A stretch of DNA of 64,000 nt from an uncultured Rothia sp. (GCA_946221065.1 CAMIIO010000001.1:321908-385907), one strand, 5' to 3'; numbered from the stretch's first letter, positions 42,789-52,515 are shown. Program-made: numbers and translations. Notes: generated by a model not told the origin, from the sequence alone.

Positions 42789-43781
42789 ATGACTCAGCAC
42801 AACGCTACCCAACGTTTCGAATCGGCACAGATCAAAGCGAATACCCTCATGGAGGCGCTACCGTGGATTAAACGTTACGCCGGTAAAATAATGGTGTTCA
42901 AATACGGCGGTAACGCCATGATTTCAGAGGAGCTTCGCGCCGCTTTTGCCGCCGATATGGTTTTTTTGCGCACCGTGGGAATCAAACCGATTGTGGTTCA
43001 TGGCGGTGGTCCGCAGATTTCGGCAATGTTACATAAACTCAATATTCCCAGCGAATTTCGGGGCGGCTATCGTTATACCACCGCGGAGGCTATGGATGTG
43101 GTGCGCATGGTGCTCACGGGCCAGGTGGCACGTGAGTTAGTCTCGCACGTTAACGGCCACGGTCCATTTGCGGTTGCTATGAGCGGTGAGGACGGCGGGT
43201 TGTTGCGCGCTCGTCGGATTCAGGCGCTGGTGGACGGGGTCGCTACGGACCTTGGCTTGGTGGGTGAGGTGGTGGGTGTGAACACCACCGCCATTCGCAG
43301 CATGATTGATGCCGGAAAGATTCCGGTAATTTCATCGGTGGCCCCGGAAATTGCGGAGAGCGTTACCGCTATTAAGGATTCGAGCGAGGGAGCAGGGCTT
43401 ACCGGGGAGATCCTGAACGTTAACGCAGATACCGCCGCTGCCGCCGTCGCCGCTGCGTTGGGTGCCGAGAAGCTGGTAATCCTTACCGATGTGGAGGGAC
43501 TATACGGCAACTGGCCGGATCCGGCGTCGCTGATTTCTTCGCTCACGGTGAGCGAATTGCGGGCAATGATTCCCACCTTGGAAACCGGCATGATTCCTAA
43601 GATGAAGGCGTGCTTGCTAGCGGTGGAGCAGGGCGTTCCTGCGGCGTCCATTGTGGATGGTCGATTAGAGCATTCTCCGTTGCTGGAAATCTTTACCGAT
43701 CGAGGTATCGGCACGCAGGTTACTGCCGATGACCATAGCGACTGGCAGGTTCCTGTCCCCGACTTCACGCTCATTAGCTAG
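42789..43781 (+). CDS. argB: N-acetylglutamate kinase ArgB
   Basis: Phosphorylates N-acetylglutamate. The amino-acid kinase fold shows FKYGGNAM, VHGGGPQI, RARRIQ and the nucleotide-binding ILTDVEGLYG. Length 330 includes the N-terminal helix (FESAQIKANTLMEALPWI) found in arginine-inhibited hexameric enzymes, so feedback inhibition is likely. GGGAGAA precedes the ATG. Confidence 0.96.
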   Translation: MTQHNATQRFESAQIKANTLMEALPWIKRYAGKIMVFKYGGNAMISEELRAAFAADMVFLRTVGIKPIVVHGGGPQISAMLHKLNIPSEFRGGYRYTTAEAMDVVRMVLTGQVARELVSHVNGHGPFAVAMSGEDGGLLRARRIQALVDGVATDLGLVGEVVGVNTTAIRSMIDAGKIPVISSVAPEIAESVTAIKDSSEGAGLTGEILNVNADTAAAAVAAALGAEKLVILTDVEGLYGNWPDPASLISSLTVSELRAMIPTLETGMIPKMKACLLAVEQGVPAASIVDGRLEHSPLLEIFTDRGIGTQVTADDHSDWQVPVPDFTLIS

Positions 43782-43813
43782 CGTTCAGCACGTATCCAAG
43801 GAGAATTTTTACT

Positions 43814-45052
43814 ATGGCAATTTCGGCAACTTCACAGGCAAATCTTAAAGAGCAGTATTCTCGCGAGTTATTGGGTGTCTTCGGGGAACCTTCGCTGGTT
43901 CTCACCGAGGGAAAAGGGTGTACCGTAACCGATGCCGACGGCAAAACGTATCTAGATCTGCTTGCGGGCATTGCCGTCAACTCGCTGGGACATGCCCACC
44001 CGGAGTGGGTAGCAGCCGTGCAGGAACAGGCGGGTAAGCTGGCGCATATCTCTAACTTTTTTACCTCCGAACCTCAGCTTCAGCTTGCACACAAACTGGC
44101 TGAATTTCTGGGCGATACCCAGCAGGTGCAGAGCTTTTTCTGCAATTCCGGAACTGAGGCTAACGAGGCCGCCTATAAGCTGGCACGACGCTATGGAAAC
44201 ACTCATGGAAAATCAACCATTCTGGCGTTAGACCACGGCTTCCACGGCAGGAGCATTGGGGCGCTATCGCTCACCTGGAAAGAACAATACCGCCACCCGT
44301 TCGAACCAATGCCCACCGGCGTCAAGCATATTCCTGCCACCGTGGCTGCATTGGAGGAGCACCTGAGTGACGACGTCGCCGCGGTGATCGTAGAGCCGAT
44401 TCAAGGGGAGGCAGGGGTTGTGCCGCTGCCGGAAGGCTACCTCTCTACAGCACGGGAACTGACCCGCGCCCACGGTGCGCTACTGATAGTTGATGAAGTG
44501 CAAACCGGTATGGGACGCACCGGACGGTGGTTCGAATGCACCCGTGAACTTTCCGGGGATCGATTACCCGATGTGATAACTCTTGCCAAGGGCTTAGGCG
44601 GTGGATTCCCCATCGGTGCCATGCTTGTGATAGGGGAACAGAACCAGAAGATCCTTGAACCCGGAATGCACGGCACAACCTTTGGCGGTAACCCGTTAGC
44701 TGCCGCGGCAGCGCTTGCTACCCTTACCGTGATTGAGCGCCAGAACCTCCGCGAACATGCTCAGCAAGCGGGGCAGAAGGTGCGTCAGCAGCTAGCACAG
44801 CTCCCCGAGGTGGCTACTACCCGCGGTGCGGGTCTACTGATTGCTATTGAACTGAAGCAAGACACCACTGAAGCCGGTGAGCCGCTTGCCCCCGTATGCG
44901 TCAATGCCGCGCGAGAGGCTGGATTCATTATTAACGCCACCGGTCCGAATACTCTACGCTTGGCCCCGCCGCTAATTATCACCAATCAAGAACTCGCGGC
45001 TTTCGCCACGAAGCTCAGCAGTATTGTCAAAACGGCAAGGGAAAACGCATAA
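43814..45052 (+). CDS. argD: Acetylornithine aminotransferase ArgD
   Basis: PLP class III aminotransferase. NSGTEANEAAYKLAR and the PLP-phosphate site DEVQTGMGRTGRW are clear; the Schiff-base Lys is in TLAKGLGGGFPIGA. Length 412. AAGGAG lies before the ATG. In many bacteria the enzyme also serves lysine synthesis (succinyl-diaminopimelate); that cannot be judged here. Confidence 0.95.
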   Translation: MAISATSQANLKEQYSRELLGVFGEPSLVLTEGKGCTVTDADGKTYLDLLAGIAVNSLGHAHPEWVAAVQEQAGKLAHISNFFTSEPQLQLAHKLAEFLGDTQQVQSFFCNSGTEANEAAYKLARRYGNTHGKSTILALDHGFHGRSIGALSLTWKEQYRHPFEPMPTGVKHIPATVAALEEHLSDDVAAVIVEPIQGEAGVVPLPEGYLSTARELTRAHGALLIVDEVQTGMGRTGRWFECTRELSGDRLPDVITLAKGLGGGFPIGAMLVIGEQNQKILEPGMHGTTFGGNPLAAAAALATLTVIERQNLREHAQQAGQKVRQQLAQLPEVATTRGAGLLIAIELKQDTTEAGEPLAPVCVNAAREAGFIINATGPNTLRLAPPLIITNQELAAFATKLSSIVKTARENA

Positions 45053-45060
45053 AATACCCC

Positions 45061-45104
45061 AAATATACATTTTTTGCATACTTATTTGTAACATCCCGTA
45101 GAAT
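45061..45104 (+). promoter_or_regulatory. argF promoter with an ArgR half-box
   Basis: TGCATACTTATT (45075-45086) is 11/12 identical to TGCATAATTATT in front of argG. A second AT-rich half-site (AAATATACAT, 45061-45070) lies just upstream in the opposite orientation. A possible promoter, TTGCAT (45074-45079) and TAGAAT (45099-45104), overlaps the box. argF can therefore be started separately from argCJBD. Confidence 0.55.
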
Positions 45105-45159
45105 TAGCACAGCCACTTCTGCACAAAACCCAACCGCCATGTATAACCAGGAGAGCACA

Positions 45160-46101
45160 GTGACCCGTCACTTCCTCAAAGACACCGACATTACACCCCA
45201 AGAACAACAGCAGATTCTTGCCCTCGCCCGCACCATGAAAGAGGACCCTTACCGTTTTAAACCATTGTCCGGCCCGCAAACCGTTGCACTGATTTTCGAC
45301 AAGACCTCCACCCGCACACGGGTTTCCTTTGCCGCCGGAGTAGCAGAACTAGGCGGCAATCCGCTCCTCATCGACTCTCAGCAATCCCAGCTCGGACACA
45401 AAGAATCTATTGCAGACACCGCCCGCACACTCTCCCGCATGGTATCTGCCATCGTCTGGCGCACCTACTCCCAGGCAGGACTCGAAGACATGGCACAGCA
45501 CGCAACCGTGCCCGTCATCAACTCCCTCAGCGACGACTTCCACCCCTGCCAAATCCTCGCAGACCTCCTCACCCTCCAAGAACGCTTCGGCGAACTAGCC
45601 GGCAAAACCTTCACCTACATTGGCGATGCCGCCAACAATATGGCAAATTCATATCTGCTAGGTGGGGCAACCGCCGGGATGCACGTGCGTATCTGCGGAC
45701 CGGAAAAATACCTGCCCCAGCCCCACATCGTCGCACAAGCGGAAGAACGCGCTCAACAAACCGGCGGTAGCATCCTCATTACCGCCAACCCGGAAGAAGC
45801 ACTCAAAAACACAGACGCCGTGATTACCGATACCTGGATCTCCATGGGGCAGGAAGAAGAAGCCGAAACGCGAAAAAAGATCTTCATGCCCTACCAAGTA
45901 GACGAGAAAGCCATGGCGCAGGCAGCACCGAACGCGGTCTTTTTACACTGCCTCCCCGCCTACCGTGGCTACGAAGTGACCGAATCCGTCATTGACGGCC
46001 CGCAGTCAGTGATCTGGGACGAAGCAGAAAACCGGGTACACGCCCAAAAAGCGCTGCTCAACTTTTTATTGGAATCAGACACGGTGCCATCAGCCGCATA
46101 A
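45160..46101 (+). CDS. argF: Ornithine carbamoyltransferase ArgF
   Basis: Makes citrulline from ornithine and carbamoyl phosphate. The carbamoyl-phosphate loop is KTSTRTRVSF, the second site HPCQILADLLT, and the ornithine-binding HCLPAYRG near the C-terminus. I choose the GTG at 45160 because AGGAGA lies just before it; an ATG at 45139 would add seven residues and place the ribosome site inside the gene. 313 residues, normal for the anabolic form. Confidence 0.95.
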   Translation: MTRHFLKDTDITPQEQQQILALARTMKEDPYRFKPLSGPQTVALIFDKTSTRTRVSFAAGVAELGGNPLLIDSQQSQLGHKESIADTARTLSRMVSAIVWRTYSQAGLEDMAQHATVPVINSLSDDFHPCQILADLLTLQERFGELAGKTFTYIGDAANNMANSYLLGGATAGMHVRICGPEKYLPQPHIVAQAEERAQQTGGSILITANPEEALKNTDAVITDTWISMGQEEEAETRKKIFMPYQVDEKAMAQAAPNAVFLHCLPAYRGYEVTESVIDGPQSVIWDEAENRVHAQKALLNFLLESDTVPSAA

Positions 46102-46120
46102 GGCAAAACCGTGCTTTGAC

Positions 46121-46145
46121 GGGGCCGAAGCACCGCCTCGGCCCC
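46121..46145 (+). other. Short hairpin between argF and argR
   Basis: GGGGCCGA (46121-46128) and TCGGCCCC (46138-46145) pair perfectly; without a U-tract this is a processing or weak pause site rather than a clear terminator. Confidence 0.35.
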
Positions 46146-46169
46146 CGTAGATAGGGAAACAATACATAT

Positions 46170-46649
46170 ATGGCTATACCATCAACCAAAACGGCGCGAC
46201 AGGCGCGCATTGTGGATTTACTGTCGACGCACCGGGTGCGCTCGCAGGCTGAGCTGGCTCAGTTACTTACCGACGACGGAGTAAAAGTTACTCAAGCCAC
46301 ATTATCTCGTGATTTAGTGGAAATCGGCGCCGAACGGGTACGCGATGAAAAGTCGGAACTAATTTATGCGGTGCCCAACTCACCGGTACGCCGTTCCTCC
46401 GCCGAAGGCATTGACGCGCGCATGATTGCCTTGTTCAAAGAGCTACTAATCACCGCAGAAGCTTCCGCTAACCTCGTTATCCTGCGCACTCCGCCGGGAG
46501 CCGCCCAATTCTTGGCTTCCTCCATAGACCAGGCAAATATTGATGGAATCTTGGGAACTATCGCCGGCGACGATACGGTGATGGTAATTTCTCGCGATCC
46601 GCTAGGCGGAGAAGCCATGGCACAGCAATTCTTACGCTGGGCGGCCTAA
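46170..46649 (+). CDS. argR: Arginine repressor ArgR
   Basis: Hexameric arginine-responsive regulator. The N-terminal winged helix (about residues 8-75) holds SQAELAQLLTDDGVKVTQATLSRDL. The C-terminal domain (about 85-159) has IDQANIDGILGTIAGDDTVMVI, the arginine-binding and hexamer interface. It closes the argCJBDFR cluster and is the likely ligand of the half-boxes before argC, argF and argG. A strong terminator follows. Confidence 0.96.
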   Translation: MAIPSTKTARQARIVDLLSTHRVRSQAELAQLLTDDGVKVTQATLSRDLVEIGAERVRDEKSELIYAVPNSPVRRSSAEGIDARMIALFKELLITAEASANLVILRTPPGAAQFLASSIDQANIDGILGTIAGDDTVMVISRDPLGGEAMAQQFLRWAA

Positions 46650-46683
46650 AACAATTTCGCAAGATTCACTATCGCGCGGTGAG

Positions 46684-46733
46684 AGCTCCTCGAAACCTTC
46701 CTACTCTGTGGTAGAGGTTTCGAGGAGCTTTTT
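46684..46733 (+). terminator. Terminator of the arg cluster, overlapping the ankyrin gene end
   Basis: AGCTCCTCGAAACCT (46684-46698) pairs perfectly over 15 bases with AGGTTTCGAGGAGCT (46715-46729), followed by TTTTTC. The right arm is inside the coding end of the convergent ankyrin gene (the codons for KLLETS). Confidence 0.85.
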
Positions 46734-47105
46734 CATCTCTTCATTACCAAACATTTCAGCGATATCCGGTGCGGTTTGTGCCCCTAACAAGGAATCGGCA
46801 CCGGCGTCGAGCAAAACCTTGGTTATCGGTAGATTATTTCGAAAGACAGAACACGAAAGCGGAGTCTGCCCGCGGTCATTGAGGGCATTCAGATTCGCCC
46901 CGCGACTCACCAGTAGCTGTACCAGCTCCTGATGCTCATGATAAGCGGCAAGAATAAGCAGAGTATCTCCTTTAGCATCGGTAAGATCCACAGGAATACC
47001 CTGATCTAGCAACGAAGCGATTGCTTGGATTTTATTTTCCCGTGCCATGTCAAAAATAGAGTTAAGAAATTCAATCTCTTGCGGGGTGAGTTCTGGTGCG
47101 CTCAT
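46701..47105 (-). CDS. Small ankyrin-repeat protein
   Basis: A 134-residue cytoplasmic protein made of about three ankyrin repeats: GIPVDLTDAKGDTLLILAAYHEHQELVQLL, GANLNALNDRGQTPLSCSVF and GADSLLGAQTAPDIAEMFG regions each follow the helix-turn-helix-loop pattern. Such proteins mediate protein-protein contacts; the partner is unknown. Its 3' end doubles as part of the arg terminator. Confidence 0.75.
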   Translation of the reverse strand: MSAPELTPQEIEFLNSIFDMARENKIQAIASLLDQGIPVDLTDAKGDTLLILAAYHEHQELVQLLVSRGANLNALNDRGQTPLSCSVFRNNLPITKVLLDAGADSLLGAQTAPDIAEMFGNEEMKKLLETSTTE

Positions 47106-47318
47106 GGATTCCTCTCAGCTATATGTTGCTCGTACCTTATTTATCTTAGGGGATATGCGAAAACACGAAATATTTATTAACCACGCAATCTAGCGAATAA
47201 ATTTTACTCAGGTACCTTTTGAAGCCGATAACCCGCTAAAGTTGTGCAACAGAGAAAAAATTACCCATCGCGGCAGCAACAAAGTCAGCCGCCACAAGAA
47301 TACACAGCAAGGGCAACA

Positions 47319-48917
47319 ATGATCATAGTGGGGCAAGAAACATCTGCGGTTTCAGCGATGAATAACATGGCGATTGTGCTGGGAAAGCACCCCGCTGATC
47401 GCCCGGCGCTAGCAGGGGAACAATTTACTATCACCTACGGCGAGCTTCGCTGCCAGATTGTACAGGCGCGGGCATGGCTGAGCGCGTTAGGTTTGCGTTC
47501 CGGTGAGCGTTGCGCTATCTCCTTACCCAATGTGCCGCACATGCCCGTCCTTTACTACGCGGCGTTGAGCATGGGTGCCGTCGTCGTTCCATTGAATCCG
47601 CTGCTGAGCGCTCGTGAAGTAAATTTTCATGTGCAGGACGCCGGCGCAACCATTCTTGTGGTGTGGGAGGGAACGCGCGCGGCTCAGGAACGCGAACATA
47701 TCGAGTTGAGCGGTGAGGCCTTTCAGATTGTGGGTGCTAGTTCTAAGTTTGGGACTGTCCCAGCCGGGCACGAACCTGCTCATGAACATGCGGTTCCGGA
47801 AGCTGAGGTGAAGTGGAGCAATATCGTAGAGCCTGTGAGAGATGACGATCCCGCGGTGATTCTTTATACTTCTGGCACCACAGGGTCCCCTAAGGGTGCG
47901 GTACTCACACACGCCAATATTTTTTCTAATACGCGTTTGGTAGTGGAGTTCTTTAACTTCACCTCTGATGATGTGATCTTTGGTGGGTTGCCGCTTTTTC
48001 ACGCCTTTGGACAAACGGTTTCGTTGAATGCCACAATGACGGTCGGTGCCGCGGTTGCCTTGCTGCCACGCTTCACTCCGCAGGCGGCGGTGGGATTGTG
48101 CCGTCAGGTGGGCGTGACGACGTTGGCTGCGGTTCCTTCCATGTATTCGGCTTTGGCGCAGTTTGCTCAGGGTCACGATGTTTCTGACCTAAAAGGCACC
48201 TTTGGGTATGGGATTTCGGGAGGGTCACCGCTTCCTGCCTCTACTCATCAGGCAATCCACGATGCCTTTGATTGTGTGATTCTGGAGGGCTACGGGCTTT
48301 CGGAGACTTCTCCGGTGGTGAGTTTTAATCAGCCCAATCACGGCGTGGTGGTGGGGTCTAGCGGTCAGCCTTTAGCCGGAATCAACGTGCAAATCCGTGA
48401 TGAGAACGGCGAGGTTGTGCCCACGGGTGAGCCGGGGCAACTGTGGGTGAACGGGCCGAACGTCATGCAGGGGTACTGGAATAATCCCGAAGCCACGCAG
48501 AAAGCGATTCAGGACGACTGGTTTGCTACCGGCGATGTTGCCCGCCAGGACGAAGACGGGAACTTTTTTATTGTGGATCGTATTAAAGACATGATCTTGC
48601 GCAATGGCTACAGTATTTATCCTCGGGAAATTGAGGATGTTGTGGATCAGCACCGGCAGGTTTTGCACGTTGCGGTGGTGGGGGTTCCCAACGAGCTGGT
48701 GGATGAGGAAGTACTTACCTACGTGGTGCCGCATGAGCCGTTGAATGAGTCTGAAAAGAAGCAGCTGGTCAAAGAGATTCGCGCGCTCTGCCACGATAAT
48801 TTGGCCGCTTATAAGTATCCTCGCCGTATTTTGGTGGTAGATGAGATGCCGTTGGGTCCCACGGGCAAAATTTTGAAGCGCGAGTTGGTCAAAAGTTATC
48901 TTGCTGAGCAGAATTAG
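47319..48917 (+). CDS. Long-chain acyl-CoA synthetase (AMP-forming ligase)
   Basis: A 532-residue ANL-family enzyme that activates a carboxylic acid to its CoA thioester through an acyl-AMP. The P-loop is YTSGTTGSPKGA, the A5 motif YGLSETSPV, the hinge TGDVARQDEDG ... DRIKDMI, and the catalytic Lys in GPTGKILKREL. Closest in style to FadD-type fatty acid ligases; chain length is not predictable. The ATG at 47319 has AAGGG in front; a GTG at 47244 overlaps the likely promoter (TAAAGT, 47237-47242) and would lie at or before the transcription start. Confidence 0.88.
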   Translation: MIIVGQETSAVSAMNNMAIVLGKHPADRPALAGEQFTITYGELRCQIVQARAWLSALGLRSGERCAISLPNVPHMPVLYYAALSMGAVVVPLNPLLSAREVNFHVQDAGATILVVWEGTRAAQEREHIELSGEAFQIVGASSKFGTVPAGHEPAHEHAVPEAEVKWSNIVEPVRDDDPAVILYTSGTTGSPKGAVLTHANIFSNTRLVVEFFNFTSDDVIFGGLPLFHAFGQTVSLNATMTVGAAVALLPRFTPQAAVGLCRQVGVTTLAAVPSMYSALAQFAQGHDVSDLKGTFGYGISGGSPLPASTHQAIHDAFDCVILEGYGLSETSPVVSFNQPNHGVVVGSSGQPLAGINVQIRDENGEVVPTGEPGQLWVNGPNVMQGYWNNPEATQKAIQDDWFATGDVARQDEDGNFFIVDRIKDMILRNGYSIYPREIEDVVDQHRQVLHVAVVGVPNELVDEEVLTYVVPHEPLNESEKKQLVKEIRALCHDNLAAYKYPRRILVVDEMPLGPTGKILKRELVKSYLAEQN

Positions 48918-48967
48918 AGGGTGTTCTGCAGTTCTTCCTCGGGGCGCGTAAAACTGAGGATGCTACG

Positions 48968-49008
48968 ACGGCGGGAGCCTGCGAAAACATGGTGCAGGCT
49001 TCCGCCGT
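48968..49008. terminator. Hairpin between acyl-CoA ligase and convergent glycerate kinase
   Basis: ACGGCGGGAGCCTGC (48968-48982) pairs with GCAGGCTTCCGCCGT (48994-49008) with one G-T pair; bidirectional. Confidence 0.7.
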
Positions 49009-49048
49009 ATTGTGTGCTCTGCATCGTTCTTGGGTGAGAGGGAGCGGA

Positions 49049-50293
49049 CTAGAGAGCCATTGTGTTGGCTTGTTGTTCCTTTTGTTTGTTCGTGATTCGG
49101 CTATTCATGGCTGAGCCTAAGAGCAGGATGCGGAAGCAGCGTTCTGCGGAATCGGTGAGCAGTTCGGCACCGCGTGCTAGGGCATCATCAAGGTCCATGG
49201 GTAGCGGGATAATGGAAGCGATGGCGCCAATTCCTGTTTCGTGAACCCGGTAGGCTTTGTCTCCGATGGTTCCTGCTAGCGCGAGCACGGGAATACCGTC
49301 ATTCTGCGCTCGGGCGGCGATTTCGGCGGGAACTTTGCCGCGTGGAGTCTGAAAATCAATGGCTCCTTCTGCGGTAATGATGAGGTCTGCGCGGGAGATT
49401 TCTTCGTTAAGTTTGAGCCCGGAGAGCCCGGAGTCAATAAGTGCTTCGAAGCGCGGGGTGAGGTGAGCGCCAAGAAGAGCCAGCCCTGCTCCTAGTCCGC
49501 CGGAGGCTCCGGTTCCGGCGCCCAGATGATAGTCGGTGGCTCTGCTGGGGGCAAAAGTTTTTTCGGTTTCACTCAAAATTTTTGCCCAGTGGCTGAGTCC
49601 GGCGTCAAGCATATCGATTTGTGTTTCGGTGGCGCCCTTTTGCGGCCCAAATACGCGGGCGACTCCCTTAGTTCCGGTTAGAACGTTATGTTGGTTGAGC
49701 GCTAAGACGAGCTTGACGTCGTTGAGTCGCGGGTTGATGTTGTTGAGGTCGATACGGTGTACACGGTGTAATTGGGAGCCAACCGGTGGGATTTCGTCTC
49801 CATTTTCATCAAGAATCTTGGCACCGAGGGCCGCGAGTGCCCCCATACCGCCGTCGCAGGTTCCGGAGTCTCCACAACCAACGAGAATAGTGTGAACGTT
49901 GTCGTGGGCGAGCGCTTCTTTAATGAGTTCGCCGACGCCGTAGGTGGTGGTTTCGGCGGGGTTGCGGAGGTTCTCGGGAACAAGAGATAGCCCTGCGGCC
50001 GCCGCCATTTCTACAATTGCTACGCCGTCTTGTTCTTCTCCGAGAAGCCCGTAGGAGGAGGGTATGGGAGAGCCTGTTGGGCCGGTGACGGTAACGCGGT
50101 GAAGAATTCCGCCGGTTGTTTGGGTAAGCATTCGTGCTGTTCCTTCGCCGCCGTCTGGTACGGGGACGGAGACTACGGAGACTCCGGGGATAACACGCCG
50201 AATACCGTTGGCGATGGCGGTTGCGACGTCATCGGCGTCGAGTGAGCCTTTGAACCCGGAGGGTGCTACGAGGATACGTTGCGGGATAATCAT
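49049..50293 (-). CDS. Glycerate kinase (GarK/GlxK family)
   Basis: A 414-residue glycerate 2- or 3-kinase of the class with opening APSGFKGSLDADDVATAI, PDGGEGT, the GCGDSGTCDGG glycine loop and GAGTGASGGLGAGL. It phosphorylates D-glycerate for entry into glycolysis. It is the last gene of a five-gene minus-strand unit, 55 bases after the transporter, suggesting that the transported acid is glycerate or is converted to it. Confidence 0.9.
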   Translation of the reverse strand: MIIPQRILVAPSGFKGSLDADDVATAIANGIRRVIPGVSVVSVPVPDGGEGTARMLTQTTGGILHRVTVTGPTGSPIPSSYGLLGEEQDGVAIVEMAAAAGLSLVPENLRNPAETTTYGVGELIKEALAHDNVHTILVGCGDSGTCDGGMGALAALGAKILDENGDEIPPVGSQLHRVHRIDLNNINPRLNDVKLVLALNQHNVLTGTKGVARVFGPQKGATETQIDMLDAGLSHWAKILSETEKTFAPSRATDYHLGAGTGASGGLGAGLALLGAHLTPRFEALIDSGLSGLKLNEEISRADLIITAEGAIDFQTPRGKVPAEIAARAQNDGIPVLALAGTIGDKAYRVHETGIGAIASIIPLPMDLDDALARGAELLTDSAERCFRILLLGSAMNSRITNKQKEQQANTMAL

Positions 50294-50348
50294 AATTTTT
50301 TGTTCTTTCTGTGATGTTGAAAATTGTGCGGACGATGAACGGGTGGTG

Positions 50349-51851
50349 TTAGTTTTTGGTGAAGATCTCCATTCCTAGCCAGGGCCAGATGGTGAGCGTG
50401 AAGATGCAGATGAGGAGCATGTGTGCCGGGGCGAGCCAGTAGGAGAGTTTGAGGAGGTCAGCTGGTTGATATACCTGGTGGTCTTCTACCTGGCTGAAGA
50501 GCATCACGGGTTTTGCGGAGCTAGGTAGGGTATGGCAGAATCCGGCGGCGGCGGTGGAGATGAAGGCAGCTGCTTGCGGGGCGATGCCGAGGGGAATGGC
50601 TGAGGTGATGATGATAGGGATGAGCACTGCGGAGCGGGCACTTCGTGATTGGATGATGAGGTGCGCTGCGGTGGAGATAAGAATGGTGAGTGCGAGGAAG
50701 AGGTAGCCTGCGGCGTGATCTTCGGTAGCGAGGTGCGAGAAGGCTTGGGAGCCGAGCCAGTGGGCTGCTCCGGATTCTACGAGTGCTTCACCGAGAGCTA
50801 GGGTGGTTGCCATGAAGATGAGTAGGGGCCAAGGTGCCTTCTTAATGCCTTCACTAAGGCTGACTCCGCTGATGGTGGGTGCCGTGATGAGTAGTGCCCC
50901 CAGTACGGTGACGGTCATGGTATCGATACCGTGTAGCGGTTCGGTACACCAGAGCACAGCAACAGCGATTACGGTGGCGAGTACGTTCTTTTCGTGACGG
51001 GTATGTGGCTGAGCTGCGTTCTCGTAGGTAGCTACCTGGGTGGGGATAGCGGTACGACGTTCTTCGATGGTGAGAAAAAGCCGGAGAATAATCTCACAAC
51101 AGATAAGGGCACTGGTAAGCCCTAGCCCGGCACCCCAGAGCATCCATTGGAGGAATCCGATGGTGGGGATATCTGCGGCGTGAAGGATTTCGTCGGTGAT
51201 GAGGTGCGCGCCTGCGCCAATGTAGCTGGAGACTGCGGAGAGCAGAATAACGCTGGGGATGAGTAGGGAGAGCGCACGAGTGATGGCGGGGACATTTCTG
51301 TATCCCTGAGCTGTGACGGTGAAGATCGGGAGCGCAAGTGCGGCTCTGCCGGAGGTTGAGGGGATGATGAATGAGGTGAAAAAGAGTGCCAGGGTGAGCA
51401 GATAGAAAAGTGATCGGGTGGAGCGTGCTTTGCCAAGTGCTAGGGCAGTGTAGCGCTCTGCTAGTCCAGTTTTGGAGATTCCCTGGGCAATGATAACGGC
51501 GGCTATAAGAAGCCAAATGGTTGATGTACCTAGCGTTTCGCTAAAGTCTTCGGCATCAATTACTCCGGTAAGAACGACGGCGAGCGCGGCGGCGAGGGCG
51601 ATGTAGGTGTCTGCCAGGGGTGTAAAGATCCAGCACCAGATGGCGATGATGAAGATGCTGAGGGTGAGCGCGGCGTCTTGTTCCAGGCTGGGCTGAGTGT
51701 ACGCGCCCCAGCAGAGGGCGATAATCAGTGTGGCAGCTATGAGCGCGGAGATGAGCTGGGCGTTAGTGGGGATGAACGTGGATGGATTCTTTGGTTCAGG
51801 GTGCTGCTGCGGTGGGTGTTCTGTGGCTGAGCGGAAGAGTTCTTTTTTCAT
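50349..51851 (-). CDS. DASS/SLC13-type carboxylate transporter
   Basis: A 500-residue integral membrane protein with roughly eleven or twelve helices after a Pro/Gln-rich N-terminal tail. Helical hairpin motifs typical of divalent-anion/sodium symporters appear twice, around STIWLLIAAVIIAQG ... PSTSGRAALALP and around MATTLALGEALVESGA ... SSAKPVM. Substrates of the family are dicarboxylates, citrate and related acids. Its start overlaps the response-regulator stop by four bases (ATGA), so the regulator and transporter are coupled in translation. Confidence 0.78.
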   Translation of the reverse strand: MKKELFRSATEHPPQQHPEPKNPSTFIPTNAQLISALIAATLIIALCWGAYTQPSLEQDAALTLSIFIIAIWCWIFTPLADTYIALAAALAVVLTGVIDAEDFSETLGTSTIWLLIAAVIIAQGISKTGLAERYTALALGKARSTRSLFYLLTLALFFTSFIIPSTSGRAALALPIFTVTAQGYRNVPAITRALSLLIPSVILLSAVSSYIGAGAHLITDEILHAADIPTIGFLQWMLWGAGLGLTSALICCEIILRLFLTIEERRTAIPTQVATYENAAQPHTRHEKNVLATVIAVAVLWCTEPLHGIDTMTVTVLGALLITAPTISGVSLSEGIKKAPWPLLIFMATTLALGEALVESGAAHWLGSQAFSHLATEDHAAGYLFLALTILISTAAHLIIQSRSARSAVLIPIIITSAIPLGIAPQAAAFISTAAAGFCHTLPSSAKPVMLFSQVEDHQVYQPADLLKLSYWLAPAHMLLICIFTLTIWPWLGMEIFTKN

Positions 51852-52513
51852 GCGAAGCGGTATCCTGCTCCTCGGACGGTGGTGATGTAGTCGGCGCCGA
51901 TTTTCTTGCGTAGTGCGCGGATATAGACGTCGACGATATTGGAGTTGGTGTCAAAGCTGATGTCCCAGATCATTCCTAGGAGCTGTTCCCGGGAGAGTAC
52001 CTGGTGGGGGTGCCGCATGAGGGTTTCGAGAAGAGCGAATTCACGGGCGGTGAGTTCGGTGTTAGTGCCGGCGACGCTGACTTGTCGGGTGAGCATGTTG
52101 AGGGTGAGTTCTCGGTGTGTGAGAGTGGATCCGGGGGTGTTCTCTGGTGTGGTGGGGGCAGCTAGACGCAGGCGTATGCGTGCGAGGAGTTCGGCGAACT
52201 GGAAGGGTTTTGTCATGTAGTCGTTGGCACCGGTTTCTAGGCCTTGGACGGTATCTGTCACGGAGTCTCGTGCGGTGAGCATGATGATGGGGGTGTTGAC
52301 GCCGTTGGCGCGTAATTTTTGCATGACGGTGAATCCGTCCATACCCGGTAGCCCAATATCTAAGATGATGAGGTCGAAGGCTAGGGTTTGGGCGAGAGCG
52401 AATGCGGCTGGGCCATCTTGTTCGACGGTGGAGAGGTAGCCAGCAGATTTTAGTCCTTTGACGATAAAGGATGAGATTCTGGGGTCGTCTTCAACAATGA
52501 GGATGTGGCTCAT
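51848..52513 (-). CDS. OmpR/PhoB-family response regulator
   Basis: A 221-residue regulator. The receiver domain has the acidic pocket EDD and phosphoacceptor Asp52 (LIILDIGLPGMDG), with MLTARDS and the conserved Lys in YMTKPFQF. The C-terminal winged helix (about 125-221) is of the Trans_reg_C type (REFALLETLMRHPHQVLSREQLL). The ATG at 52513 has an exact AGGAG; a longer frame is not supported. It starts two bases after the kinase stop. Confidence 0.93.
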   Translation of the reverse strand: MSHILIVEDDPRISSFIVKGLKSAGYLSTVEQDGPAAFALAQTLAFDLIILDIGLPGMDGFTVMQKLRANGVNTPIIMLTARDSVTDTVQGLETGANDYMTKPFQFAELLARIRLRLAAPTTPENTPGSTLTHRELTLNMLTRQVSVAGTNTELTAREFALLETLMRHPHQVLSREQLLGMIWDISFDTNSNIVDVYIRALRKKIGADYITTVRGAGYRFA

Positions 52514-52515
52514 GG

